DNA from: Arctopsyche grandis
Lineage: Eukaryota > Arthropoda > Insecta > Trichoptera > Hydropsychidae
NCBI RefSeq assembly: GCF_051622035.1
Contig: NC_135357.1
Location: 19,217,256 to 19,281,255 of the forward strand
Reading direction: 5' to 3'
DNA length: 64,000 nucleotides
Part shown: positions 1-16,421 of the stretch, one piece after another
Layout of the letters: every line of letters begins with the position of its first letter
How positions within the stretch are numbered: the stretch's first letter is position 1
Position numbers and translations under genes: made by a program
Notes under the pieces: generated by a model
Databases searched by the model: none
What the model was told of the DNA's origin: nothing
What the model saw: only the letters and a program-made list of their open reading frames with translations

Positions 1-1265
1 TAACATACTAAGAATAATTTTATTACGTAAAAAAGAAAATACTTTTAATTTGGAAAAGTGTAGATAAATCAATCGAGGACAAAGTTTCATTCTCAAATAT
101 ATACATATACGATACCACTCTAGAGCAGCAATTCTAAAGAAAGTCACTGGTTTTGCAGTGGCGATGTAATTTTTTTACTAATTAATATTATTTTATCATT
201 ATTTTTATTAACATTATTTATATTGCTGCCAACTCAATATCTCTAAGTCTCACTATTATTCATTCTATGATAAACGTATATTATATAAATTGTGTCCAAT
301 ACCAAAAGCTAATGTAAAATATTTTATACTACGTAACGTAGAAAAAAAATCTTCAGAAAAACTGCTCTATGATGGTTTATTCATTTGACATAAAAAAAAA
401 CAAACATTACAATGTACACCAAAAAAAATAGAAATCATTATAATACTAAAAAGGAAATTTAAGTTTACACAAAAAATTCATAAAATATTTATTTCCTAGA
501 TTTTGCTGATTTGTTTTTGATTACTCAAACTGCAATTTAATACAAAATTTATTTGTATATTAAAATCAATTTAAAATATTTCTATTAAATACTATTTTCA
601 TGAATCATGAAACTTAATACCCAATCATTTTGAAACATTTGTGTAATTATAATTATTCTACGGCTTTAAACATTATACATGAAAATTTAGAAGAAAAGTG
701 TCTGTTAACACATTTATCATCAATTAGTTATTTGCCCTTTAAACACATTTAGTAATCTCTTATTTCAATATAATTACTGAGAAAACATATCACGTAAAAG
801 ATGTAAGGAAGATGTGAAAAATACATTTCATCTTTTGCTAATAAATAACAAAAGCCTAGTTCATTCAATTATCAATAATTAAAAAATATATGTATATGAA
901 TATAGAATATACCAACATCAAGTTCAACTTCATGGTTTTACAATTTAACTTTTAACATTTTGTGCAAAATATTGTCTTCCAAAAACATCATATTTACAAA
1001 TCAAATGTAGATACTTTGGATGAAATCGTGTAATAAGGAATTGATAAATGTGTACAAACGAGCATTCAAAATTTTGGGCTTATTATATGTATATTTTCAT
1101 AATTGGGATTAATTTTCCAAAAAAAAAAAAACATCTTTCAAGCAAGGAAAACTGAATTACTTTTTCAAATAGAAATTTAAATGAATTTTGTATACATAAA
1201 AATTTTTAAATGTGTATATATATAAATCAAATTCCTCGTTAAAAACTTTCAATAATAAAAAATAA

Positions 1266-1344
<79 letters not shown>

Positions 1345-3126
1345 TGCAAATATTATGAATGTAAAATACAATTTCAAATTGAAGAAAAATTGTAAGAAAC
1401 ATTTCGTATTATAAAAATTCATAGAATTAAATTTTGTTTTAATTCACAGTTCAACTACAAGTCACAATAAACATACGATATTCCACTCAAATTATAGCTG
1501 AAATGTAAATAAAAGAACTGATGATGAAATATTAAAAATAAGACGATGTAATAAACTGAAATCCAATTTGTCCAAGTACACACTGCAAATCACATATGTA
1601 TTATTAAAAAAAAAAGACTTTACGATGTCCAAAAACACTTTCATTATATTACTTAACATATTACTGAGAAAATGTTAACACCGAATTTTCTATTCACAAT
1701 ATATATGAAAATACAAGCGTGATTTGTTTCTTCATTGTCATATTTTTACAAAGTTTTGATGAAAATTTGAACTTTTTTTTAATAAAAAGAAAACGCTGAA
1801 CCAAACTTTAGTATCACATAATTATGTCTTGATTCACTATTATATTTATATTCAATCTCGATTATCAGAATCCATATATTGGCAGCACTTTTTTAAATAT
1901 TTAACATATTTTGATCCACTTTTAGCATTAAATTCACTATTTGATACAAAAAACTTGTGGTATTAGACCCCCTATGATCACTTGATGAGAAATTAGTGGT
2001 AGAACAACTTCAATTTAATAATAAAATAAAAAACAAACAGAAAGGATAATGCAATGTAATAATAATTTGGCTTCTTACAGTTATACAAGCATAAATATAA
2101 GGATCTTGAAAACAATCGATTGTCACAAAATACTGATGTAAATAAGTCACTTTATACAATAAAAAAGAATTTTACATTTAATGTAAAAAACCGAGTTCAA
2201 GCTTTTACGATAAAAAAATATAAAATGTCACACATCGTGAGTGTGAATGTATTGCAACATCACACAACCAAAATATATTACAAGTCTATCACTTCCTATA
2301 ATCAAAATATTTCTATATTTCATTAATTAAAATACGAAAAAAAAAGTCCTGATCTCACAAATAGGAAAATTGTGAAAAATATATTGATTACCACTTTTAA
2401 ATAATCAACATATTCACAAATATATCAACAATATTAGCTGAAAAATATTTGTAAAATACTGAGTTTACAAGATTCCTTTTTAACATCTCCACGAGATATG
2501 GAAATTATTAGTGTTTTATAATTAAAAAAAAATATTAAAACACTGGCATTAATAAAGACTTCTTTATTAAAAAAAATTACAATTAACTGGTGAAAACAAA
2601 TAGCAAAAAAAAAATTAAAATTAAATAGTTTTCTACATATATTCCTATCATTGCATAAATAAAAAAAATCATACAGTTCCAAAAAGAAAGTGGGTATTTT
2701 CATAATTTAATACAAAATATAAATGCTAAATTTTGTATTCGGTTAAAATGTGGATTCAAAGTATATTCAAAATAATAATGTGTCAATTTTAACATACACA
2801 AGTATACACTAATATAATATGCTCTCCTTAAAATGCTTAAATAATTATTTTAATTAATATCATTATATCTAAATTCTCACTTACATGCTAAATGGACTCA
2901 GCGCAGACAAATCCATTTGATTAAGAAAATAAAATTGTGAACTGTACCGGCGTAAGTGCTTTGTTGAAATATTGCCTAGCAGATTTCTGATAATCATACA
3001 ATCTATATACCAAAAGGTAAAACAGTTTCAATAAGTTGATAAGTATTCACAGATTAAGGCCGGTTTGTGAATAGTATGTAGCAGTCAGGTTTATGACGGA
3101 CGAGAAGTAAAAAAGGTGATAGCGTT
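1..3126. other. AT-rich region downstream of CtBP, probable 3'UTR and intergenic DNA
   Basis: No coding region with protein-like composition is visible on either strand. The stretch is very AT-rich with many homopolymer A runs. It lies immediately after the CtBP stop codon (minus strand), so an unknown part is likely CtBP 3'UTR; several AATAAA-like sites occur on the minus strand and none can be singled out. The AT microsatellite at 1268-1340 lies here. Confidence 0.5.
1268..1340. repeat. (AT)n microsatellite
   Basis: About 36 uninterrupted AT dinucleotides. It creates a spurious Ile-Tyr open frame on the minus strand that is not a gene. Confidence 0.97.
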
Positions 3127-6619
<3,493 letters not shown>

Positions 6620-6620
<1 letters not shown>

Positions 6621-6691
6621 TAGTGTGAGGTAAACACTCCACCGCCGGCTAGTGCTGGCTGTTGCGGAGCACCGCGGTTGCCCTTAAACAT
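6620..6691 (-). promoter_or_regulatory. Upstream ORF overlapping the CtBP start codon
   Basis: In the CtBP leader an ATG at 6691 opens 23 codons (MFKGNRGAPQQPALAGGGV followed by FTSH). Its TAA stop shares one base with the CtBP ATG (TAATG). The frame differs from CtBP. Such overlap is compatible with termination-reinitiation control; that function is inference. A shorter uORF (MLKTRR) lies further upstream near 6915-6940. Confidence 0.6.
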
Positions 6692-6979
6692 GGGCCCCCG
6701 CGCCGCTCCCTCTAACACACTCTCCTAATTTTTTATTTTTTACACACGCGGTTTTGACTCTCACGGCACTACTTTCAAACGTTGCACGAACGGTACACAA
6801 ACAGCACGTGAAATTATCGTACAGTGAAATCGCTGCACAGAATCACTCGAATCAATTCCGATCAATTCAGAAAGGAACACCAAATACTGAAGCCTGACGA
6901 CGAGCTTCTTACTATCACCGCCGAGTCTTCAACATTTTCACAAGTGTTACGCAGGTGTAATCGACAGCTTCCAATTTAT
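6621..6979 (-). other. CtBP: CtBP 5'UTR exon part
   Basis: A splice acceptor (TTTATTACAG on the minus strand) ends at 6980, and the sequence runs without another obvious acceptor into the coding start at 6620. It becomes GC-rich close to the ATG. The likely upstream partner is the strong donor at 19641-19645. Confidence 0.6.
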
Positions 6980-7990
6980 CTGTAATAAAAAATAATAAAA
7001 AATTAACAAATTGTAATGTTATTATTATTAAGAATAAAATAATAAAGCAAGGATCAGAAATTAAATCGGCCTAAATAAAAATACATCGGGATGCATCAAT
7101 CAACATAAGACATCAGATGTAAATTCCGCATTTAGTCTACGACTGTGGTAATAACTAAGCGGCGCCGACACGAGTCAACTTTGGCAAAAGGGGGAGAATA
7201 GGGAGACCAGGGGAAGACTGGAAAGGGGTGGGAGGACACCCCTGATACTTCTCGGCTGCGGCTCCACTGTTAATTCAACAAAAGTTTGTAACAGTGTCGC
7301 ACCCCTACCACTGTCCATAGGGATGGGAACAGTTTTAGAAACACCCATTGCACCCTATTCTACAATATACTACTGTAATGTAAGGGGGATGAGAGGACAT
7401 TCAAAATATAAATAATTGGCGACTATTCATCAAATTATTACGATAACGTTAAACACTTCGAATCATTCCTATCGAATACAATCACACTGGGCACACGAAA
7501 CTACATTTACCGATTAATAGAACAAATTTTTAAAAATTTCCTACATATATACATATGTATAGTGATTGATATAATTTAAGAAGTGTTTTAAATTTTGTCG
7601 CAGACTGGCAAAAGTTATCAGGCGGCGTAACTGAGTAGCAACAATGGTAAAGAAAGTGGAGAACAACACACATAAGAAAGTTATACTGGGGTTACAAAGT
7701 ATAAAAGTGAGTTCGCCAACCGCGCCATGCAGCAAGCGAGCAGTCTTTCAGTTGGAAACATCTTGACTCAAAAAAAAAAGAAAGGAAACATCTACAATAG
7801 AGCATCCGAAAAAATCACATCTATACATATACGGATGAATCAAAACGAGCTAATTACGAAACTTCCTGAATACGAAACTAGCGCAATAAATATCACCATA
7901 CATATACATACATATAGTAATCAGCAAATTTAAGTTGGTCTGAATTTCAAATAACGCAACTACATAAACTTCCTTAGGTGGTCAGAGGGG

Positions 7991-8019
7991 GAGAGAGAAT
8001 GAGAGAGAGAGAGAGAGAG
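7991..8019. repeat. (GA)n tract in the CtBP intron
   Basis: A purine run made of GAGAGA repeats. In insects such tracts can bind GAGA-type factors; here that is only a possibility. Confidence 0.8.
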
Positions 8020-9654
8020 CTTATCACAAAGCTTTTGGCAAAGTTTGGCTAATGCGCCGGCTACATACAACATATTATTACACTTAAAACACGCTTAATC
8101 AATACTGTTATTATAATCTTTGGGTACGTTAACCTTACAAAACCACACACGAAACTGATTGAAACAACACAATCGACCAATTTAAGCAAAACAAATTGTT
8201 CCATCTCTTTACACGTGGGACTCTTCCTCAATACGAATATATTTCGATACGAATTTAATGTCCTATCTTCGTGTAAATTAAATCGAAATGTTAAGTAATT
8301 TTTTTCCATTGGGTTAATTTTCGAAAATGTACACATTCGGCTAAACGGATTTGTTAAATATTATATGATTTGTCAAACGGGCCTCTTCTCAATTCGACCT
8401 AACATAAGAAAACACACAAAGTAGGGGTGGTGAACAGGCACTCGATTCTGATGATTTAATTATTTTAGAAGAGATGTCCCGAGACATTTGCTTAGTTTAA
8501 TTGGAGCTAACCTCTGCATGTCGGTAAAACTTCAAAGCGATCGGAAGAGTGGAAGTGGTTCAAAATCAGCTCAGCGACTAATAAAAAGCTTGTAAAAACA
8601 AACTGTGCTTCAGATCTGCATAAAACGGCTATTGATGAGTCACTCTTCGTTAGTAATTCAACAGTCACACATATGTACGTTAAGTAAATAAATAAATGCG
8701 ATATACATAGGTCGCTCGAATTATCAACGACTCCACGTGGATCCGTGGTTATCGTGAGCACGTCAAAAGTTCCAGAGCTTCAATTCGAACATTCGACCGT
8801 TCATTTGGCGACAGTTGTTGGCCGTTGGCACTCGCCCGCTGATAGCCGCCTACAAATTATCGATCCGCCGCGCAGATTCACAACTACAGCAGATCGTGGA
8901 CATGTACTTACACACACGTACACCGGAACAAATCGTACGAATTAATGAGTTTTGAAAGCGGCGGCGGCGGCGACGACGACGACGAAGAAAAAATTAAAAA
9001 CCTTGAAAATGATAATTTTCTTTGGAAACTTGGGGATACGAAATCCAATTAGGGCGCGTACACACAATCGTGTGGATATATAGCACACTGTCGTAACGCG
9101 AGACGAACGAGGAGGCAGAGCTGAGCGTAATCGTAGAAATGTTTCCCAAGTATGCACGTAACGTACAACTATAGTTTTCGCTGTAAACTATCGATCGTAA
9201 GCAGACACATGCGTATACAAACCATACGTACAAGAACACGGACGAAACTTGCGAAGAGAGTGTGGAGGCAAAACTGAGAGCAATGTCGAAACGTATACTA
9301 AGTACATACATACGTATAGTTTCGCGCAGTGTTGGCGATTGGACGGCAAAACGTCTACACAAATCAATCGGGAAACGTGACTAAAGACTAAGATTCATAC
9401 ATATATTATTACACCGTCATCTTGGGTCGTGCATATTCTTGAAATTAACGACAGTAGTTTCATATTTGAAATTTCATACATTGCGTGCTGCTTGTAAGTC
9501 ACCAAGTAAGGATAACTATATTCAAATATATATAATCACTGTCAAACTTGCCACAACGCTCCGACTAGGTCCAGCAAAAGAAATGCAAGAAAATTCCAAC
9601 ATATAAGTAAAAATGTCATGTTTTCAAACAATTTCATTATTTGTCATATATATG

Positions 9655-9785
9655 TTACAGTTGAAATGTATCTTCCAGTTGTAATATATTTAGAGTAGTT
9701 GGAATACATTCCGTCTAACGAATTACATTCCAACTGGTCAAAATACAATACAACTGAAAATATATCTCAACTACATAATATCTTG
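9655..9785. mobile_element. Foldback (MITE-like) repeat
   Basis: Two arms of roughly 50 bp, one beginning CAGTTGAAATGTATCTTCCA and the other its imperfect inverted copy ending near 9777, surround a short centre. Similar motifs (CAACTG, TATTACATC) recur at 10.0-10.13 kb, suggesting a second related copy. No clear target-site duplication or family assignment. Confidence 0.45.
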
Positions 9786-10740
9786 ATATCAGATTAGATG
9801 GAGAGGATAGGTTTTCGTGAAAACGTCATTCGACTAATAAATTGAATTGGAAATTCACATTTCAGTTTTGAACACATTCTTAGAGTTATCGTTACACGAT
9901 ACTCATACAATATTTGTAATAAATAGCAAATATAAACGCATTATTGAATTTTAAAACATTCGTAAAAACATCGGAGGTGTCAAAAATCAACTAATATATT
10001 ACAACTGGCGCACATCGTCGAAAGTGTATTTGCGCTTGTAGTTATAATGTACTACACAGTTGAATCTTATTCGAATATGAATATATTACATCTGAAAATA
10101 CACTTCGATTGAAACATAAATAGTATTTTTAATTTTACTTACTGATTTACTTTGTTTCAGATAGTTTTGCGCATGCAAAAAAAAACTAGCATGCCTAGTC
10201 TGTACCGTCGCGATCCTTCCCAAAACTCACCCCCTGGAGTGATTTCGTTGATATTTTATCTTTGTATTGACAGTGATCGCTAACGGTGATTCTCATATGT
10301 GGGAAAAAATAGTCGAAATAATAAGATCGTACGAACTAAAAATGACGCACAAACCAAAATACGCATCTCGTGCCGCACTTTTGAGTGTACTACCAGTATA
10401 GTTATTTTCTCTGGATTGTTCTATGACTGTGTACGTAGGTACGAATACATCAAAGATATCTCAGAACACAATGAACAGACGAGACGAGACACTCGTCAAA
10501 AAAAGTGAGCAATAGTAAAAACGATAACAGACACCCTGATATACAATAAATACAATTTAGCCGGTGGCGTATAATTAATTCAGTTTTGCAAGCAAAGCAA
10601 GCGGCACTCCGATAAAGCGGCGGTACATAAAGTTGAATAATTTATTATATAGCATCACACTCCGCAATAATGAACGCCGCAAAGTTATTCAAAAGAAATT
10701 ATAACAATTTCTGCCAACAAAAGTAATCCCGAAAGTTGTG

Positions 10741-10780
10741 AACTGGGGGGGGGGGAGGGAGAGATAGGGTGTGAGGGAGG

Positions 10781-10811
<31 letters not shown>

Positions 10812-10812
10812 C
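10741..10812. repeat. Low-complexity G-run and CAG/TAG repeat
   Basis: A poly-G tract with GGGA blocks is followed by a CAGCAG...TAGTAGTAG run. The adjacent minus-strand open frame is Cys/Pro/Ser low complexity and not a credible gene. Confidence 0.8.
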
Positions 10813-13127
10813 AGTGGGAGGAGGGATGGGAAAAGTTTGCGCGGCGCCGAACCAGAGAAAAGGGGAGACGAAGAAAAGTTTCCGCTAAGACTGGAAGTTT
10901 CCTGAATATCTTGACGCCATTACGGGAGCGAGCACACCAACGCAACACACCCACCCGCCCACCCACCCACCCACCGGTCGCTTCTGATTTCACCCAAAAT
11001 TAAAATGTGGCCATCGTTTCGCCACAATTACGCACTATCAATGACATCGAAGCGCCTTCCAACTTCCCCCTGTTCCCAAATTTACCAACTACCGTTTCCG
11101 CCATCTTATCGCTGTATCTAATCTTTACACGTTCCTTTTAGTCAATAAGAATGCTGGCACTCTACGACTACAATTAATGACTTTCATTCCGTAAAAGGCA
11201 TCAATGGATTTTTGAGCGTCGGTTATGCGCAAACAAAACCGCTAGCCAACATTGCACATGCGTTTTTATTAATTTAAGCCGAGTTCAAACTACCGATTTG
11301 TATTAACATTCACTTGGGGAACTTTAATGTAACTATGTAGATAAGTGATTCTTCACATTTTTTGTTACATGAACCCCTTCGCTAGTTAGATACAAGGCAC
11401 GGATCTTCAAAATAAGAATTCTGTTGTTCTTTTAAGGAACATTCGACATTCTTCAAAACTCCAATTATGTATAATCTGATTTTTTTTCCAAAGATTCTTA
11501 GTTAGTTAACTGCGAATCCATGGTTTAAATTTCATATCATCGAGATAGAAGCAACTTTTTTAAGTTACATCCATGAATAGTTCTACTAAGGCTGCCGTAC
11601 AAGTCAAATTATTGCCAAAAACAGACAATAAAATTATGGAGGCAGTAAACTCAGGTCTTGAGGTTTCTATTTAATGCAAATTCTCAAAAAAAAAATTATA
11701 GTTTCGGACGTTATTACCATAACGTTGCACCGTTGTTAACCACGTTATCGTAAGGCGATGTTATCATATGTCCGTGTCGGTGTTGCTTTAAGTGTAAGTA
11801 AGCCCAACCGGCCTTGTTTTGTGCAAACTCGGGCCGCGGTCAGTACAATGCCCGAACCAGGTGAATTTGGGTATTTTAGAGCGATATCCGCCCCCTTTCC
11901 AAACTTTAACGATCAGCACATAATAACTAGAGGTAGGATAGTCACAGTGCTATCCATTGTTCCATTGTTGTAAATCATTTGTAAAAAAGGTTCGGCAAAC
12001 CTTAAACAATGCATTTACAACCTTTGAACAATACGCGGCACCTTCTGGATCCGGTGACTAATAATAACACATCCCTACTTTTTCTACGTACACCGTCTTC
12101 TTTATGCGGTATCTTGTGGAACGCATCTATCGCATTAAAATATACCTGAATGTGTATTGTTATATATTTGAACTTGCCAACATTAGTCTTAAATGTATAA
12201 CTAGCGATTGATAGTTATATTAATAAATAACGTACAAAACGTTTACCACCAAAGTTGCCGAACTGTTCACTGTTGCCAAAAACAGGCTGAAAAAATCAAA
12301 ACTACTAATTTACACAAATCATCATCAAAAGCAATTCAAAATAGCATTTTTAAGTCTGTACATACGCAAATTTACAAAAAAAAAAACTATCAAGACACCA
12401 ACTGATCAGAAACTCGTTACAAATATCTTAGTTTTTTTTTTTTTTAAACACTGATATAATCCAATTACGAATGGCACTACTCAAATATTTACAAACTTAC
12501 ACACGCGCATTGACAACAATAACACAAAACGCACTTTAATCGGCCGATATCGAAGAAGCTTTATCGAAATAGCAATTCACGGAAACATTTACACCGTAGA
12601 GCCCAAAGCGAAAAAAAAACACAATTTGTACGTAGAAACCCGAAAGAAAGTCACCTTATCTCATTTCGGCGGATTCGGAGTGAATGACACGAGGCAGCGT
12701 AGTCAAAACTTATGACGTCGATGATAATGACCGAGATAGTGAGTGTGTCGAGAGAAGTGTGAAGTCGGGTCGCGGCTCCGGTGAGACTGACAACGGGTCA
12801 CGACGACCCGACAATCTTTTTAATCGGTTTTACCTGAACGCGTAACACGTCATTTTCGGTCGGCGCTATTTCGCAATATTAGTGAAAGTTGACAACCACT
12901 GTCGACGGTAACTGTTTCGCAGCAAAACAAATGTCACAATGTAATTTCACCGCTATGCTGCCGAATCGATGAGTGCAATTTCGTCCCAAGCCGAAAATAC
13001 ATCATTCAATATCGAACATATAGACCGACCGTAAAAAATCATTTATTTTTTACCTAATAATTTATGTGAGTATTGAATTATCGAGTGTTTCGTAATTCTG
13101 TGACAGTGTTACTATCACTATATTTTC

Positions 13128-13158
13128 TCATTAATTAATGACTCTCATTAATTAATGA
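13128..13158. promoter_or_regulatory. Twin palindrome with homeodomain-type cores
   Basis: The 14-bp palindrome TCATTAATTAATGA occurs twice, at 13128-13141 and 13145-13158, separated by three bases. TAATTA is the core recognised by many homeodomain proteins. Location in the CtBP intron makes an enhancer role possible; this is inference. Confidence 0.4.
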
Positions 13159-14129
13159 AGAGTAGAGACTAACAGGCGTTTAGACCTGAAATTCTAACAA
13201 AACTGACGAGTGAAAGTTGAATGAAAATGGCCACAATTTTAGGGCTAGTTCTTTTTAACAATTAATATTTTTTTCCAGGTATATATTAAAGAATTTAACT
13301 GCTCATAAATAAAAAAAAAAGCACAAAATATAAAATTAATGATTTACACCAGTTAAAGTCAATTCGTCGCATTGGTTGGTGAAATTTATCACATTTACCG
13401 TAGCATATATCGTATAAGTTGAATTAATTTAATAGTAAACGCACATGCGCGTCATTGATTCTATAAAACGATGAATAATTTACATTTCATGTTGAGGTTT
13501 CAATATAAATTTAAATGCAAATTCAGGCTTTCACCGAATTACTATTAAGTCGACAAGAAACACATTTTTTTAAAACTAATTTTCGCAAGAATAAACTTCA
13601 ATACGTGCATATTATGTACACAATTCGATAAACCACTCCACACTACGAAAACAAACATGTCAAGAAAATTATGTTCGTAGTCTTTTATAACGATTTTATG
13701 AAAAAGAAAAAAAAAAAGGAAGTACAGTTTACATAAGACAAAGAAAAGTACGTCGCATTATTGATTTAACGCCTACGGATTCTGGGAAACAAATGTGCGC
13801 CAACAGTTGGCTCGAAAATTAAAAAAAAAATTATGTATATACAAATGAAGAACGATCCTTGAAAGAAAGTGCCGATAGATAAGTTTTATTTATAAACAAC
13901 GATATGCTCGTCCAATTTAGAATGGCTGCAACTCACAATATGGTGCGAATTTTTGCAATCAAATGATCCTAAAATGTATGCAACTATTCCCTTAAATATA
14001 CATTTAATATATTTACATGCCGTCTATTGTCAGCCTTTCTTTATCACTCCACTCAGAGGCATTTTTGTGCAAACAAAAAAATCCCGTGTACAATTAAAAA
14101 AAACGTATGAAATTCATCTAATTTATCAC

Positions 14130-14730
14130 ACGTAAAAAGTTTCAGCCAAATTCATTGAGCGGTTAGGAGATAATTAAATCCAAAAACAAAATGAAACGTA
14201 AAAGAGGTTTGTAAAAATAAGCTACCTGTAAGGAGAGGTACCACATATTTTAAACTAGTGGTTTTACCCGGCTATGCTCGGTATTTGTAATATAAACCGG
14301 TTAAACATGGTTACTCTAATAGAAAACATTAATTTGTTTTTTTATTAAATTTATTTGAATCGAAAAAAAAAGATTGTTTTCGATGCTTCCAACAAACCTT
14401 ACATGGTTACAGTCTCTTTCAAAATTAAATATTACAAGATAATTACACCATAAGGACAAGCATTTCAGTATCTGATACTAAATTTCAGAGTGATAGGATC
14501 AACTGTATTCGACTAGTGATAGGATATCTCAAAAATACACACGTTTTTTTCTAAACCATGAAAACAAGACCAGTGATCGATTCTAAATTCGAATCAGTCA
14601 AAATTGCATAGTCGAATTTCCGCATGATCAAAAAACTTCACCTCACGTAACAACATACATAGATAAAGTAGAAAAGAGGTTAGTAAAAACGATTGAGTTG
14701 TTACCAACTTTTGACATTTGAAAAGTATAA
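14130..14730. repeat. Dispersed repeat related to the one at 60.7-63.1 kb
   Basis: Segments such as GAGCGGTTAGGAGATAATTA (about 14170) and GAATCAGTCAAAAT (about 14595) reappear, in the same order and orientation, near 60750-60780 and 63020-63080. ACTAGTGGTTTTACCCGGCT at about 14256 looks like an element terminus of the CTAGT type. Unclassified; family and borders are uncertain. Confidence 0.5.
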
Positions 14731-15198
14731 ACAAACAAACGAAGCCTTTCATATGTACATAAGTAGTGACATTGTTGTTAGACAACAATATGGGAGACTT
14801 AAGACTCAAGTACACAAATCTGCAAAAGGGAAATTTAAAAAAAGCATGAAAAGGTGATCACTGATCCGTGATTAAATCAACCAAATGGAAACCGCTAATC
14901 GTTTTTCGAATAATCATTCAAAATTGTACAAATGCGACTAGCACGATTTCCGCGAACAGAACTAAAACAACGTCCACTCGGAAGCGGGAGCACAGTTTGG
15001 CTCCATTATCTTTCGGTCAACCTTGGAGCGAAATAAAAACAAGTTAGCGAAACACAAAAGTTAGATTGAAAGCGCCGATAAGTTTGATAAAATGAAAAGT
15101 TGCTAACGCTGTTAGTCAGATAACGCGTACAGCCAGCTCGCCTACCGAAACAAAATTTCAATTGAGTTAAGGAAAGTTTACGATTCTAAAAAGTTATA

Positions 15199-15263
15199 TA
15201 CACACACACACACACACACAAATCTACAGATGTACGTACGTACGTGTGTGTGTGTGTGTGTGC
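15199..15263. repeat. (CA)n and (GT)n tracts forming an inverted pair
   Basis: A run of about ten CA units (15200-15220) is followed 23 bases later by about nine GT units (15244-15262), so one strand can fold into a CA/GT hairpin. A further CA/CG run lies at 15441-15470. Confidence 0.85.
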
Positions 15264-16246
15264 GAAACGACCAAGTCGATTGAAAGCCGCATTTGGATTT
15301 GCATTCGCGATGAAGTTAGAGGTGATCTTTAGACAAGATTTAATTAATCCCGACCCGGTGGGGAGCGATGTGGCACTGAAAATGTAATCAAACTTGGAGA
15401 TGCAGCCAGATGCATCGTGCAAATAGGACCGAAAGTCCACACATGCACACACACACACGCGCGCGCGTGCATTCAGTCAGCCTCCGAGCGACATTGCACT
15501 GATCGATAGCTGACTTGCACTTTCATGGGCGAGTTGTGCCATCACAAAAATTACCTATGTACGTCCGACGAATCACTACACCGACAAAGACGACAATATT
15601 ATCGCTGACTTTCTTGGTTTAATTTTGCAAGGTCGGCGAGGTAGCCAGAGGCAAACACGAATAAGTAAAAAAAAAAAAAACCAGTTCGAACCAGTACCGT
15701 GGAAATTCAAAAACTATACGTCTAATTAAACACGGACAATTACCGTTCGAGTTGATGGGTCTCAACTAACACAAATTCTTTCTATGTACTTACATATGTA
15801 AGTATGTATATGTGATTATTATTATATTAGTGTTATTTTTAATTTTTGGCCCGACCTTTCTCACCCACATCCTAATGTGATCGTTTACATTAACCAGTTA
15901 TTATTAACGATAGGCAGTCTATCACATTTAGCCAGAAGTATATCCAAATGTTTGCGTTAATGCTAATCACCGAGAGGTTCCCGAGTTCTAGCCCTGGGTT
16001 GACCTCGGTTGTGGAGAATTTATTTTGAGTATTCATGCAGTGCTGCTGGTCAGACTGAGATATTTGTAACTCCAAGTCGATCGTTTCCTATCAGATCTTG
16101 CCAATTTATCTGATTTCATTGTTGAAACGGTCCTCATCGAATTGGCAGAACCATCCTGTCCACTATGTCACTACTATTTGAATATGTTTTCAAATTTATA
16201 TAAGTACAATGTTATACCATAGGTATCGCTCTGTGGCAAACCGTAA

Positions 16247-16421
16247 GGGCCGGGTCGCACCGTGTAACTTTGTCGGCCGACTTGTTTCGCGACACGAAAA
16301 AATGTATGGAAATGTGTGCGACAAACAAGTTGACAAGTGTGGCATGTCCCATCTACCTGCATGCATTGGTCTGGTCGCCTTCAACCAAGTTGTTCGCGAG
16401 TTGAGCGGTGCGGCCCGGTCC
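16247..16421. mobile_element. Harbinger-like MITE, 175 bp
   Basis: Terminal inverted repeats GGGCCGGGTCGCACCG and GGACCGGGCCGCACCG (reading inward) are flanked by TAA on both sides, as expected for PIF/Harbinger 3-bp duplications. No transposase. The 180-bp element at 54223 has similar GGTC..CGCAC ends. Confidence 0.65.

Noticed and set aside
1157-1402. Minus-strand open frame of Ile-Tyr repeats
   Set aside because: Product of the AT microsatellite.
11758-11973. 71-aa plus-strand frame
   Set aside because: No homology or splice context; in a region that looks like old repeat DNA.
14588-14600. ATTCGAATC, tRNA-like B-box
   Set aside because: Part of the dispersed repeat also seen at 63020; no cloverleaf can be drawn.
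15185-15460. 90-aa minus-strand Cys/Val-rich frame
   Set aside because: Ends lie in CA/GT repeats; no domain.
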